A stretch of DNA of 64,000 nt, taken from VRUE01 sp963715455. Its GTDB lineage: Bacteria > Actinomycetota > Thermoleophilia > Solirubrobacterales > 70-9. A program made the position numbers and the translations under genes. This document shows positions 55,202-63,696 of the stretch, one piece after another (within the stretch, counting starts at the first letter, position 1; the number at the start of each line of letters is the position of its first letter). The stretch lies in the NCBI GenBank assembly GCA_963715455.1, contig OY970245.1, positions 1,922,001-1,986,000 of the forward strand, written 5' to 3'. The notes beneath the pieces were generated by a model. It had not been told where the DNA came from. It searched no databases and saw only the letters and a list, made by a program, of their open reading frames with translations.

Positions 55202-56232
55202 CCGCGCTGCGCAGCGCTGGGCTGGTGGCCGCGATCGCGATCGTTGCCTACGCGGTGCTGCGCCGCCACTCGCTGCGCAACGTCGACGTGCTCATCCTGC
55301 TCGCCGCAGGGATCGGGCTGGCGCTTGTCTCGGGCACCGAAATCACCGACGCCCTGCTCTCCGCCTTCTCCTTCGAGAAGGGCAACGGCGGCCGCATCCT
55401 CGGCCTCGCCGTCTTCGCCATCTTCATCCTCTTCCTGCTCACCCTGCGCGCCCTCTCGCAGGCGGCGCGCAATGCGCGCCAGCTCTCGGCCGCGCTCGAG
55501 GGGCTGGCCTGGGAGGAGTTCCGCCAGGCCGACCAGCCGGAGCGCTTTCGCGACAAGGTGGCGATCCTCGTCCCGGCCTACAACGAGGCGGAGAACATCG
55601 GCTACGTGCTCGACCTGATGCCGACCGAAGTCTGCGGCGCGCCAACCGCGGTGCTGGTCGTCGACGACGGCTCACGCGACGGAACCGGCGACGTCGCCGC
55701 CGAGCACGGCGCCGTCGTCGCCCGCCACGTGACCAACCGCGGCGGCGGTGCGGCGCTGCGCACCGGCTACCGGTTGATGGTCGAATCGGGGGCCAAGGTC
55801 GTCGTCACCCTCGATGCCGACGGCCAGCACCTACCGTCCGAGATGGAGCGCCTGGTCAAGCCGGTGCTCGACGGCGAAGTCGACGTCGCCCACGGTTCGC
55901 GGGTGCTCGGCCATGCCGACCGCAACCATTTCGCTCGCGAGCTGGGCATCGTCTTCTTCAATCGGCTCGTCTCACTGATCACCCGCACCAAGGTCAGCGA
56001 CTGCTCCAACGGTTACCGCGCCGTACGCACCACGGTCCTTCCCCAGCTCGTTCTGCGCCAGGAGCAGTTCCACACTTCTGAGTTCATGATCGAGGCGATC
56101 AAGCGCGGCATTCCCGCCAGGGAGGTGCCGATCACGGTCGAGCGCCGTCTCCACGGCCACTCGAAGAAGCCCGCCGTGGTGCGCTATGGCCTCGGCTTCG
56201 CCAACGCGATCGTCAGGACCTGGCTGCGCTAG
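55165..56232 (+). CDS. Glycosyltransferase family 2 protein with N-terminal DUF2304-like membrane domain
   Basis: A 355-aa protein. Residues 1-105 contain three hydrophobic helices of the DUF2304 kind (ALRSAGLVAAIAIVAYAVL, VDVLILLAAGIGLALVSG, ILGLAVFAIFILFLLTL). Residues about 130-350 are a GT-A glycosyltransferase of the polyprenyl-phosphate sugar synthase type: VPAYNEAENIGYVL, VVDDGSRDGTGDVA, TLDADGQHLPSEM (DxD metal site), SDCSNGYRAVR. It probably charges a lipid carrier with a sugar that the GT39-type enzymes then use. ATG 55165 lies inside the previous gene (37-base overlap). Confidence 0.87.
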   Translation: MVFRAGIFPAELTALRSAGLVAAIAIVAYAVLRRHSLRNVDVLILLAAGIGLALVSGTEITDALLSAFSFEKGNGGRILGLAVFAIFILFLLTLRALSQAARNARQLSAALEGLAWEEFRQADQPERFRDKVAILVPAYNEAENIGYVLDLMPTEVCGAPTAVLVVDDGSRDGTGDVAAEHGAVVARHVTNRGGGAALRTGYRLMVESGAKVVVTLDADGQHLPSEMERLVKPVLDGEVDVAHGSRVLGHADRNHFARELGIVFFNRLVSLITRTKVSDCSNGYRAVRTTVLPQLVLRQEQFHTSEFMIEAIKRGIPAREVPITVERRLHGHSKKPAVVRYGLGFANAIVRTWLR

Positions 56233-57697
56233 GGGGAGGCGGGTCCTCGAGGCTCCGCCAGAGGTGCATGACCGCGTAGGAGCGCCAGGGGCGCCATGCC
56301 GCCGCGAGCAGCGCCTCGCCAGCCTGGTCGACCCTCTCTCCGCGCCGCTCGAGCGCCCGTCGCAACCCGACGTCACCGAGCGGATAGGCATCGGGATCGC
56401 CCAGCGCGCGCAGCGCAATATAGGACGCGGTCCACGGACCGATGCCCGGCACCGACAGCAGGGCTGCCTCAGCAACGGCGCGCTCTGCTCCAGCGCCTAG
56501 GCTCAACTCGCCGCAAGCGACAAGGCGCGCGACCCCGCGCAGAGCACGGGCTCGGGCGCGGGGCATCGGCAGCGTCGCCGGGTCCGCCTCCGCCAGCGCC
56601 GGGGCAGCTGGAAAGTTGTGGCTCACCGCGCCAATGGGATTCACCACCGGCTCACCGAAGCGCTTGACCAGGCGAGCGGCAACGGTTCGTGCCGCGGCTA
56701 CCGAGACCTGCTGGCCGATCACCGCCCGAGCGGCGAGCTCGAAGCCGTCCACGCAAGCCGGCACGCGCAGGCCCGGCCGCTCGCGAACCAGCCCTCCGAG
56801 GACAGCGTCCCCTCCGAGCTGCGCCGCCACCGCGAGCGGGTCGGCGTCAAGGTCGAGGAGGCGACGACAGCGGGCCACGGCCGTGCTCAGGTCACGCAGG
56901 TCGTCGAGGCGGAGCCGGCAGCCGATCCCTTCCCGCTCCGGCGTCAGCTCGACCAGTCCTCCGCCATGCTCCAGCGAGAGCGCGCGGCGATAGGTGGCCC
57001 CGTCGAGCTCCTCGACACCGGGGACCGCCCTGGCGCCGAGGAAGCGAAGCAGCGAGTCGGCGTCGAAGGGCTGCCGGCAGGCGAGCCTCAACTCGATCGC
57101 GCCGGCGACGCCATCTCCGACTCGACGGCTCGCGCGACGACGCAGCTCGGTCGGAGTGCGGGCGTAGACGGAGCGGATCGTGTCGTTGAACTGACGCACG
57201 CTGCCGAAGCCCGCCGCCAGAGCCACCTCGCCAAAGGAGACTCCTGTGGACTCGATCAGCAGGCGGGCCGCCTGGGCGCGCTGGGCCCGGGCCAGCGCCA
57301 CCGGGCCGGCGCCGACCTCGGCGAGAAGAATCCGCTGAAGCTGACGCTCGCTGTAGCCGAGCTGCGCCGCCAGGCCGGGCACGCCACGCCGATCGACCTC
57401 GCCCTCGGCGATCAGGCGAAAGGCGCGGCCAGCGACGTCGGCTCGGCGGTTCCACGCGGGCGAGCCGGGGGCGGCATCCGGGTCGCATCGCTTGCATGCC
57501 CTCAGCCCAACCTCCTGCGCCGCGGCGGCGCTACGGAAGAGCCGGACGTTGCGCCGCCGCGGCAACCGCGCTGGGCAGCTGGGACGGCAGTAGATGCCGG
57601 TTGAGAGGACGCCGACGAAAAAGTGGCCGTCATAGCGCGGATCGCGGCTGCGCATGAAGCGGTAGCAGCTCTCGAAGTCCTCGACCATGCGCCGCAT
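56213..57697 (-). CDS. Ada/AlkA fusion: methyl-phosphotriester sensor with 3-methyladenine DNA glycosylase II
   Basis: A 494-aa repair protein in three parts. Residues about 8-75 are the Ada zinc domain with Cys37, Cys41, Cys68 and Cys71 (CRPSCPAR, CKRCDPD). Residues about 90-190 are an AraC-type DNA-binding domain (FGEVALAAGFGSVRQFNDTIRSVYARTPTEL). Residues about 195-490 are AlkA: an N-terminal domain and the HhH-GPD part with VIGQQVSVAAA, LLSVPGIGPWTASY, and the catalytic Asp in YPLGDVGLRRAL. It both senses methylated DNA and excises alkylated bases. It overlaps the convergent GT2 gene by 20 bases. Confidence 0.93.
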   Translation of the reverse strand: MRRMVEDFESCYRFMRSRDPRYDGHFFVGVLSTGIYCRPSCPARLPRRRNVRLFRSAAAAQEVGLRACKRCDPDAAPGSPAWNRRADVAGRAFRLIAEGEVDRRGVPGLAAQLGYSERQLQRILLAEVGAGPVALARAQRAQAARLLIESTGVSFGEVALAAGFGSVRQFNDTIRSVYARTPTELRRRASRRVGDGVAGAIELRLACRQPFDADSLLRFLGARAVPGVEELDGATYRRALSLEHGGGLVELTPEREGIGCRLRLDDLRDLSTAVARCRRLLDLDADPLAVAAQLGGDAVLGGLVRERPGLRVPACVDGFELAARAVIGQQVSVAAARTVAARLVKRFGEPVVNPIGAVSHNFPAAPALAEADPATLPMPRARARALRGVARLVACGELSLGAGAERAVAEAALLSVPGIGPWTASYIALRALGDPDAYPLGDVGLRRALERRGERVDQAGEALLAAAWRPWRSYAVMHLWRSLEDPPPPSAARS

Positions 57698-57839
57698 CGT
57701 GCCAGGTCGTGAGTGCGCCTTCTAGCGGTTTTCCGACGACAGAGACCGCGCCGGTGACGATGGCGGAATTCCGCCAGACAACGCTCCGGCCCCCGCATAT
57801 CGTCGCCCCGATTCACTAACCCAAACCGAGGAGGAACCG

Positions 57840-58222
57840 GTGTCCGACATCGAGCGATTCATTCAGGTGTACAAGGAAATCTGGCCAAGCTTCGACGCCG
57901 ATCGGCTCGAGAAGTTCGAGATGGTCCATCCCGACGCGACGATCGACCATTCGGGCATGGAGCGGCCGATCAGGGGCGACGAGGAGCCCGACTACGTGAG
58001 GGGCATCAAGGCCTGATGCCGGACATCTCGCTCGAGACGAGGAACTGGGCGGCACGCGGGGACATCGTTTTCGTCGAGTACGCAATGGCGGCGACCGTCA
58101 ACGGCGAGAAGGTGAGCTGGGACGGGATCGGACGCTTCAAGCTCCGTGACGGCCGCGTAATCGAGGCCATCGGCCGCTGGGATCCGGCCGCGATCCAGGC
58201 CGCTTTGCAGGCCCAAACATGA
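57840..58222 (+). pseudogene. SnoaL-like (NTF2-fold) protein split by a frameshift into 58 and 68 codons
   Basis: GTG 57840, behind GAGGAGGAACC, starts a frame (MSDIERFIQVYKEIWPSFD and on) that ends with TGA at 58014-58016. The second half runs from ATG 58016 (MPDISLETRNWAARGD, then VFVEYAMAATVNGEK and WDGIGRFKLRDGRV) to 58222. Together they make one SnoaL/NTF2 domain of about 127 residues. One C missing in AAGGCCTGATG (from GCCCTGATG) explains the split. TGATG would also allow translational restart, so two-part expression is possible, but sequencing error is simpler. Confidence 0.7.
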
Positions 58223-58297
58223 CCTCAGCCCGCGCAGCCCATAGCGGACGGTGCTGAGGTCAGCGGACGCCCGGCGCCTTGATTGAAAGGCGCCGGG
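58221..58297. terminator. Double hairpin between convergent genes
   Basis: GACCTCAGC (58221-58229) pairs with GCTGAGGTC (58253-58261), and CCCGGCGCCTT (58270-58280) pairs with AAGGCGCCGGG (58287-58297) around a 6-base loop. They lie between the SnoaL-like gene and the opposing PQQ dehydrogenase remnant. The second stem overlaps the last codons of the remnant. Confidence 0.55.
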
Positions 58298-59157
58298 ATC
58301 TGATCTCCGGGCCGGGCAGCAAAGCCCTGAAGGTCGCGCGGACGGCGACGCGGACGAGGAAACGGGCCACGCAGCGACGATCGAGATCGCGGACGGCGAG
58401 CCTCTCTCCACCGCGGTTGAGCTGCGCCCTCGCCCCTGCCAAGCCCTCGCATGGAGTGGCGCGAACGACGATCTTCGTCCGGCGGCCGGCGTCCCTCGCC
58501 CGCAAGAGCAGGCGAACCGGTCGGTGCCTCGCTGACTCCGCGGGCCCTGCGGTGGGCACGCTTGGGCCGCACAGGGTGGCTGCCGCGCCGACGAGCCGGT
58601 AAACGGGCCCGGAGTCGGTGGCGAGGTAGAGCCGCCCACACGAATCCTCGCCGAACGAGGTGGGTTGGTAACCAGCAAGCCCTCCCCGCGATCCCCGCTG
58701 GCCGAGCCGCCACCGGAGACCGGTAGCTCCAGAGAGCGAACTACCCCACGCAGTAGTCCACGTACAGGTAGCGGCCGATGAGCTCGCCGAGCCCGGGGTC
58801 GCGCGCCACGTAGCCGCCGATGATCGAGCAGCCGAAGGCGGCACCGCCCTGCGGGTTCTGGTGCACGTAATCGAATACCGGATCGGTGAAGCCACTCAGC
58901 CCACTGCACTCAGCGGTGCACCTGAGTAGGGAATCAGGCCCTCGTCGCAGTTCCAGCCATAGTTCGCCCCAGCGCCACCAACAACCCCGGGGTTTTGGCT
59001 GGGTGCGAAGTCGACCTCCTCGCGCGATCCCTGACCCACATCGCCGATGACCATGTCGCCACGGGCGGCGTCGAAGGAGAAGCGCCACGGGTTGCGCAGG
59101 CCGTAGGACCAGATCTCGTCGCGTCCCGCGCCACCGACGAACGCATTACTTGACCCC
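58260..59157 (-). pseudogene. C-terminal part of a PQQ-dependent sugar dehydrogenase-like protein, with three frameshifts
   Basis: The minus strand encodes pieces of a glucose/sorbosone dehydrogenase (GSDH) propeller: NAFVGGAGRDEIWSYGLRNP and GDVGQGSREEVDF in one frame, then GFTDPVFDYVH, GCSIIGGYVARDPGLGELIGRYLYVDYC in a second, VRSLELP to GLLVTN in a third, and PTSFGEDSCGRLYLATDSGPVYRLVG back in the first, followed by a Cys-containing Ig-like tail. The shifts lie near 58905, 58738 and 58672, and each equals one missing base next to a G or C run. The N-terminal part is absent: the frame begins where the zinc ribbon gene ends. Confidence 0.65.
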
Positions 59158-59430
59158 GGGGTGTCGCACGGCGGCGGGATCGGGCAAGTAGAGATCCGTG
59201 CCGCAGCGCGGGCAGACCTGCACGTAGAGCTTCACCGCCTTGTGGCAATTGGGGCACTGGCGTTCGGGTTCGTTCTTCTCCGAGCGATAGAGGATCACTG
59301 CGATCAGGCCCAGCGGCGGCAGCATGGTGCCGATCAAGAGCCAGACCCAGAACGAGCTGCCCTTGCCCTTGCCGATGATCGCCGTGGCTAGGCCGAAGAA
59401 GAAGGCGATGACGAGGTACTCGAATCCCAC
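59146..59430 (-). CDS. Small membrane protein with C-terminal zinc ribbon
   Basis: A 94-aa protein from GTG 59430. Two hydrophobic segments (YLVIAFFFGLATAII and FWVWLLIGTMLPPLGLIAVILY) are followed by a zinc ribbon, CPNCHKAVKLYVQVCPRCG. Function unknown; such proteins are common in actinobacteria. It overlaps the 3' end of the NDH-2 gene by 43 bases in the same direction, so it is likely co-transcribed. Confidence 0.7.
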   Translation of the reverse strand: MGFEYLVIAFFFGLATAIIGKGKGSSFWVWLLIGTMLPPLGLIAVILYRSEKNEPERQCPNCHKAVKLYVQVCPRCGTDLYLPDPAAVRHPGVK

Positions 59431-60713
59431 GGGTCCATTGTCGCGTCTAGCCGCTTCGGGTGGCCGATCGAACCGACCTCCGAGAGGTCGCGGCGGAAGG
59501 GCAGGCTGGCGGTCCAGTCGATCACGGCGCGCGCCTTGCGCGCCGCGCCCGGAATCTGACTCATGTGGTAGGTGCGGGCCATCCACCAGGCCGGGAAGCC
59601 GCGGAAGGTGCGCCCACCGACCTTGCCGACCGCCTTGTAGCGGCCGAGGTTGACGAAAGCGGCGTTGCCGCGGTAGTCGAAGCGCTGGGGAGAGCCGATG
59701 CCGAGCTCGGCGGCGATGTTGCGGGCAGCCACCGGACCCTGGCGCACGGCGTGCTGGGCAGTCGGCGGGCAGAGGCCGCCGCGCGGGTCGGGAGCCGCCG
59801 CGCAGTCGCCGATCGCCCAGACCGACTCGCTGCCCTTGACGCGCAGATGGTCGTCGACCGGTACGCGGCCGCGCTCGTCGAGTGGCAGGGAGAGCTGGCG
59901 CAGGCTCGGGTGCGGCGCCACACCGGCAGTCCAAACCGCGGTGCGGGTTGACAGGGTCTCGCCAGTCGAGAGCTTGGCGTGGGTCGGGCCAAGCTCCTCC
60001 AGCGTGGTTCCAAGCCGAATGTCGATGCCCCGCCCGCGCAGCTCGCGCAGAGCATAGGCGGCCAGCTCGGCGTCGATCTCGGGGAGGACGCGATCGGCGG
60101 CCTCAACCAGCACCCAGCGCATGCCGTGCAGACGGGCGCGCGGGTAGCTCTCGATTGCGTCGACAGCGAAGTCCTGCAGCTCGGCCAGCGCCTCGAGGCC
60201 GGCGTAGCCACCGCCGACGAAGACGTAGGTGAGCAGCTGCTCCCGCCGGGCGGCGTCTTCACTGGCGTTGGCCGCCTCGAGCGTCTCGATCACGTGGTTG
60301 CGCAGCCAGATCGCGTCGGCAAGACCCTTGAAGCCAATCGCGTGCTCGGCGAGACCGGGCACCGGCAGGACCCGCGAGACCGAGCCCAGGGCGAGCAGCA
60401 GCTGGTCGTAAGGCAGCTGCTCGCTGTCGCCTTCACGGGTGCGCAGCTCGACCGTCTTCGCCGCTGGGTCATGGCCGACGATGGAGCCGAGTCGCAGGTA
60501 GGTGCGCTTGAGGATGTCGCGCAGAGGCGTGACCACGTGACGCGGCTCCAGCGTCCCGGCTGCCGCCTCGGGCAGGAACGGCGTGTAGAGCAGGAAGTTG
60601 ACGTCGTTGACCAGCACCAGGCGGGTCGATTGCCGCGGCATGATGCGCTCCAGCTCCCGAGCCGCCATCGCTCCCCCGAATCCACCACCGGCAATGACGA
60701 CGTTCCAGGCCAT
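59388..60713 (-). CDS. Type II NADH dehydrogenase-like FAD oxidoreductase
   Basis: A 441-aa single-subunit NAD(P)H:quinone oxidoreductase of the NDH-2 kind, which would pass electrons from NADH to menaquinone at the inner side of the membrane without pumping protons. The FAD motif is VIAGGGFGGAMAARELE (residues 6-22), the NADH motif YVFVGGGYAGLEALAEL (about 163-179), and WAIGDCAAAP the second FAD contact near residue 295. The C-terminal region about 350-410 (KVGGRTFRGFPAWWMARTYHM) resembles the membrane-binding part of NDH-2. The last 16 residues come from the overlap with the next gene. Confidence 0.88.
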   Translation of the reverse strand: MAWNVVIAGGGFGGAMAARELERIMPRQSTRLVLVNDVNFLLYTPFLPEAAAGTLEPRHVVTPLRDILKRTYLRLGSIVGHDPAAKTVELRTREGDSEQLPYDQLLLALGSVSRVLPVPGLAEHAIGFKGLADAIWLRNHVIETLEAANASEDAARREQLLTYVFVGGGYAGLEALAELQDFAVDAIESYPRARLHGMRWVLVEAADRVLPEIDAELAAYALRELRGRGIDIRLGTTLEELGPTHAKLSTGETLSTRTAVWTAGVAPHPSLRQLSLPLDERGRVPVDDHLRVKGSESVWAIGDCAAAPDPRGGLCPPTAQHAVRQGPVAARNIAAELGIGSPQRFDYRGNAAFVNLGRYKAVGKVGGRTFRGFPAWWMARTYHMSQIPGAARKARAVIDWTASLPFRRDLSEVGSIGHPKRLDATMDPWDSSTSSSPSSSA

Positions 60714-60725
60714 GCACCCAACTTA
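60714..60725 (-). promoter_or_regulatory. Leaderless-type -10 box of the NDH-2 gene
   Basis: TAAGTT (60725-60720), then GGGTGC and the ATG at 60713. The palindrome at 60725-60755 fills the space upstream. Confidence 0.5.
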
Positions 60726-60755
60726 GCACTTTGTAACAACTTGTTACAAAGTGCT
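60725..60755. promoter_or_regulatory. Perfect 31-base palindrome, operator candidate for the NDH-2 promoter
   Basis: AGCACTTTGTAAC (60725-60737) and GTTACAAAGTGCT (60743-60755) are exact inverted repeats around a 5-base centre. The palindrome touches the TAAGTT -10 box and spans the -35 region of the NDH-2 gene, so a bound dimer would block transcription. The core TTGTAACaacTTGTTACAA is somewhat like Rex sites (TTGTGAA-N4-TTCACAA), which control NADH dehydrogenases by NADH/NAD ratio, but it is not the published consensus. Confidence 0.6.
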
Positions 60756-60889
60756 GTACCGGGTGATTATCCCCTTCACACAGGGTAAGAATCCATCGGT
60801 TCCTGCGCCTACCTTGCCCTGACCATGCAAAGCGGCCGGGGCGGCGCGCTAACGCCCCCCGGCCTGGCACCGAAAGGTCAGGCCTTCCG

Positions 60890-61126
60890 ATGCAGGAACC
60901 AGATTCTCCGCAGGACCCCGAGCGCCTTCAACGCGCCGTTCTCGCCCTTGCCCTAGATCGCCACCCCACCCGCGTCCACCGCCGAGAGTTCAAGGCGGAG
61001 CTAGGCGACACGCCAGAGGTCGCGGCAGCAATCCGCCACCTCGTCCGCGCTCGCCTACTCCGCTGGGAGGACGAAGAGCTAGCGCTGACGGTCCCGGCCC
61101 TTGCCTTCGACAGGCTGGCGCTGTGA
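60890..61126 (+). CDS. Small protein, possibly winged-helix, coupled to an XRE regulator
   Basis: A 78-aa protein with helical and amphipathic pattern (RLQRAVLALALDRHPTRVHRRE, then VAAAIRHLVRARLLRWEDEELALTVPA) like a compact winged-helix domain. Its stop overlaps the GTG of the next gene (GTGA), so the two are made together and may act together. I do not recognise a named family. No good ribosome site; a TACCTT box lies about 75 bases upstream. Confidence 0.65.
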   Translation: MQEPDSPQDPERLQRAVLALALDRHPTRVHRREFKAELGDTPEVAAAIRHLVRARLLRWEDEELALTVPALAFDRLAL

Positions 61127-61398
61127 ACGCCGCAGAGCAGTTCGGGGACAACCTGGCTCGTCAACGCAAGCTCGCTGACCTCTCGCAGGACGAGTTGAGC
61201 GTCCGGGCCAGCATTCACCGCACCGAGGTCAGCCAGTTGGAGCGCGGGTTGCGCCACGCCCGCGTGGATACCGTCGCCAAGCTGGCCGGGGCGCTCGAAA
61301 TCGATCCGGGCAAGCTCTTCGAGGGGATCGTCTGGGAGCCAGGGGATATTCGCTATGGGCGGTTCACCACGGGTTCGGCAGGAAACGACCCTGGGTAG
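61123..61398 (+). CDS. XRE-family helix-turn-helix regulator
   Basis: A 91-aa protein that is almost only a Cro/C1-type HTH domain: GDNLARQRKLADLSQDELSVRASIHRTEVSQLERGLRHARVDTVAKLAGALEIDPG in outline, with recognition helix around HRTEVSQLERG. A short tail follows. Starts with GTG 61123. Such regulators sit in mobile islands, next to toxin-antitoxin or phage genes; the genes that follow look accessory. Confidence 0.85.
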   Translation: MNAAEQFGDNLARQRKLADLSQDELSVRASIHRTEVSQLERGLRHARVDTVAKLAGALEIDPGKLFEGIVWEPGDIRYGRFTTGSAGNDPG

Positions 61399-61408
61399 GC
61401 AAATAGAC

Positions 61409-61435
61409 GGGACGAGAGCTGTGAACTCTCGCCCC
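61409..61435. terminator. Hairpin between the XRE gene and the convergent small gene
   Basis: GGGACGAGAG (61409-61418) pairs with CTCTCGCCCC (61426-61435) with one mismatch and a 7-base loop. Confidence 0.5.
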
Positions 61436-61456
61436 GCACAACAGGCCACTTAGGCC

Positions 61457-61624
61457 TTACTTCTCTCTACGGACGCCCTTGAAGGGCTCGCCTCCTAGCT
61501 TCTGGTCCATGATCTCACCGGTAATCCGGTTTCTCTTGGCCCAGTTGCCACTTGGCGCCAGGAACTGGGAGCGATCCTTGACTGCTCCAACTCGTCCCGG
61601 TCCTTTGGGTGGGTTTTTAGCCAT
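61457..61624 (-). CDS. Small basic conserved-type protein, 55 aa
   Basis: From ATG 61624, preceded by GGGGGTG at an 8-base gap, it encodes MAKNPPKGPGRVGAVKDRSQ, then FLAPSGNWAKRNRITGEIMD and a GGEPFKGVRREK end, stop TAA at 61457. I have seen very similar small proteins (MAKNPxKGPGRxGAVKxRSQ to FKGVRKEK) in many unrelated bacteria and in mobile regions; their function is unknown. Base composition is lower in GC than the core genes. Confidence 0.75.
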   Translation of the reverse strand: MAKNPPKGPGRVGAVKDRSQFLAPSGNWAKRNRITGEIMDQKLGGEPFKGVRREK

Positions 61625-61854
61625 TCGCTAATCACCCCCTTCCGCCGCCATAGATTTGGCAACGGCTGCCCCGTTGCCAGGGCGGCTCTGAAATGCAAGC
61701 AGGCGGCTCGGCGGTATCGAAACGAGTCTGGACCGAGAGCTACCTTGGTAGCCCGTCCCGGAAAGGCTGATCGGTTGACATTCCTAAATGAAGACGCGAG
61801 GATTCCGGCCGGTCACGGGGCGAGTCACCAGAGCAGGGGACTTAGGCCATAGCC
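61625..61854. other. Intergenic stretch before the 311-aa gene
   Basis: Holds GCTACC-TT-GGTAGC (about 61739-61752), a small inverted repeat, and TTGACA at 61775-61780, a perfect -35 hexamer without a clear -10 at 17 bases (GAGGAT). It may contain the promoter of the following gene. No other gene is evident. Confidence 0.4.
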
Positions 61855-62790
61855 GTGACGGTTATGGCTGAGACATCTTTCGAGGTCAAGTACGAAGGCG
61901 AGGCCCTGCGCGATGGGCGAATGCCCGTGCGCGACCTTGCGCCCGCCCTGCTTGCACTTGGCGAGCTTTTCAGGATCGCGGGGTCCGAGCTCTACCCCGA
62001 CCTACCGCCGCCGACGCTTGAAGCCAAAGCCACGGAGAAAGGCTCCTTTGACGTCCACCTGATCATCAACGCCTCGGATGCTTGGCGGCAAGTGATGAAC
62101 ATGCTCACGGCCGAAGGATCGACTGCGCTGACGAACCTTGAGGCCCTTGTCTTCGGGACCAGCGGGACAGGAATCGGCATCTACAAGTTCATCAAGCTGG
62201 TGAAACGGCGCAAGATCAAGAAGGCCGAAGCCACCGCAAATCCCGACATGATGAAGATCATCTTCGATGATGAGACGATGGTGGAAGCACCGGCAGGGAC
62301 GGTCAAGATCTATCGCAATCCGGCGGCTCGAAAAGCCGCACGTGACAGCGTGGCTCCCGCGAAACGTCCGGGCATCAAACAGGTTGAGTTCCACCCCGCA
62401 TCAACCAACCTTGAGCCGCTGACGGTTGAGGCGGACGAAGTTGATGATTTTGACCTTCCGAGCGGTGTGGACGATGACGAGTTGGTCGATGACGTACGGG
62501 AAGCGGTCGTTACTGTCATCAAGACGGACTTTGGCGATGGTCGCTGGAAGGTCAACGACGGGACAGCGACCTTTGGGGTCGAGATGGAAGACGAGAGCTT
62601 CCAAGACCGGATTAACCGGGGAGAGCCATTCCGCAAGGGCGATCTACTGCGGAGCCGGATCAGGACGATTCAATCCACCAAAGACGGCAAGCTGCAAAAC
62701 GAGCACCGCTTGATCGAGGTCATCGAGCACATCAAGGGCGGTGAGCAGCTCAACATCGACGGTGAGCCTGGCGACTCAGAAACCAATTAA
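61855..62790 (+). CDS. Hypothetical protein, 311 aa, accessory
   Basis: Starts with GTG 61855 or ATG 61864. The N-terminal 110 residues (FEVKYEGEALRDGRMPVRDLAPALLALGELF, then LEAKATEKGSFDVHLIINAS) match a family of uncharacterised proteins I have met in variable regions of many bacteria. A glycine-rich hydrophobic stretch (FGTSGTGIGIYKFIKLVKRRKIKK) follows at about 100-125. The rest is acidic, and the C-terminal 90 residues (FGVEMEDESFQDRIN, RKGDLLRSRIRT) look like a small beta-barrel domain. Function unknown. It ends with a 4-base overlap onto the convergent transposase gene, and both are less GC-rich than the core. Confidence 0.75.
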   Translation: MTVMAETSFEVKYEGEALRDGRMPVRDLAPALLALGELFRIAGSELYPDLPPPTLEAKATEKGSFDVHLIINASDAWRQVMNMLTAEGSTALTNLEALVFGTSGTGIGIYKFIKLVKRRKIKKAEATANPDMMKIIFDDETMVEAPAGTVKIYRNPAARKAARDSVAPAKRPGIKQVEFHPASTNLEPLTVEADEVDDFDLPSGVDDDELVDDVREAVVTVIKTDFGDGRWKVNDGTATFGVEMEDESFQDRINRGEPFRKGDLLRSRIRTIQSTKDGKLQNEHRLIEVIEHIKGGEQLNIDGEPGDSETN

Positions 62791-63692
62791 GCCTTGTCGT
62801 TGACCAGCTCCGCGTAGGGCAGCGTCTCCCCGGCGATCATCCGCAGCAGCGTGTCGCGGAATAGGAAGGCGTTGTCGCGATTGTTGAAGCGGAACGCCAT
62901 CTCGTCCAGATAGGCCGGCAGATGCTTCGCTGATAGCTGGTGGTAGGTGCCGACCACTGAGCGCTTGAAGAGGCTCCAGACGCCCTCAATCGTGTTGGTG
63001 TGGACGATGCCTCGCACCCATTCCTCCCGGCTGTGGTCGACCTTCTCATGGGCCGTGTCGAAGTCGTTCATATCGCCCCAGGAGCTATCTGAGTCGGTGA
63101 GGATCATTTCGGCCTTGCCGTCCACGTTGACCTCCACAAAGCTGCGGTAGGAGACTTTGGACTCGCGGCCAGAGCCTTCGCGCATTTCCAGTCGCACCTC
63201 ACCGCCTCTGGCAATCGCGCCGAGGACCATCTTCTTGTTGGCGCGGTTTGACTCGCCCTTGCGCTGGCGCTTCAGTCCGCCGATCCAGGTCTCGTCAATC
63301 TCCACGATCCCCTTCAGCGGCACCGGAGACCCTTCCTCCATCGCGGAGCGCACCCGGTGGCCCAGGTACCACGCGGTCTTGTAGCTGACACCGAGCGTGC
63401 GCTGAAGCTGCTTGGCGCTGATCCCCTTCTTGGACTCGCCTATGAGATAGATCGCGAGGAACCACTTCCAGAGGGGCAGATGCGAGTCGTGGAAGACCGT
63501 CCCCGCCGTGACCGAGAATTGGTAGCGGCATGAAGGCTCGTTGCACTCCCACTGGTTGCGCTTCTCAATCCTCGATACAGAGTCGCCCCCACAGCGGGGG
63601 CAGCGCACGCCGTTCGGCCAGCGCAGGTCTTCCAGGTACTCACGGCACTTATCCTCAGAGCGGAACTGCTCTATCAACTGGGGAAGGTTCAT
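62787..63692 (-). mobile_element. IS1595-family (ISXO2-like) DDE transposase
   Basis: A 301-aa transposase. N-terminal zinc ribbon (CPRCGGDSVSRIEKRNQWECNEPSCRYQ), an HTH-like segment (ISAKQLQRTLGVSYKTAWYLGHRVRSAM), and the ISXO2-type catalytic domain with Asp in GIVEIDETWIGG, Asp in ILTDSDSSW, and an Asn/Glu end HTNTIEGVWSLFKRSVVGTYH typical of IS1595. ATG 63692 gives the normal N-terminus MNLPQLIEQF. It appears intact. Its stop overlaps the neighbour's stop, so no terminal repeat fits on that side; a longer element with passenger genes or a remnant without ends is possible. Confidence 0.9.
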
Positions 63693-63696
63693 AGCG

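Noticed and set aside
61495..61698. A 67-codon minus-strand frame (MHFRAALATGQPLP...)
   Set aside because: It overlaps the better supported 55-aa gene at 61457-61624, which has a ribosome site and a sequence pattern I recognise.
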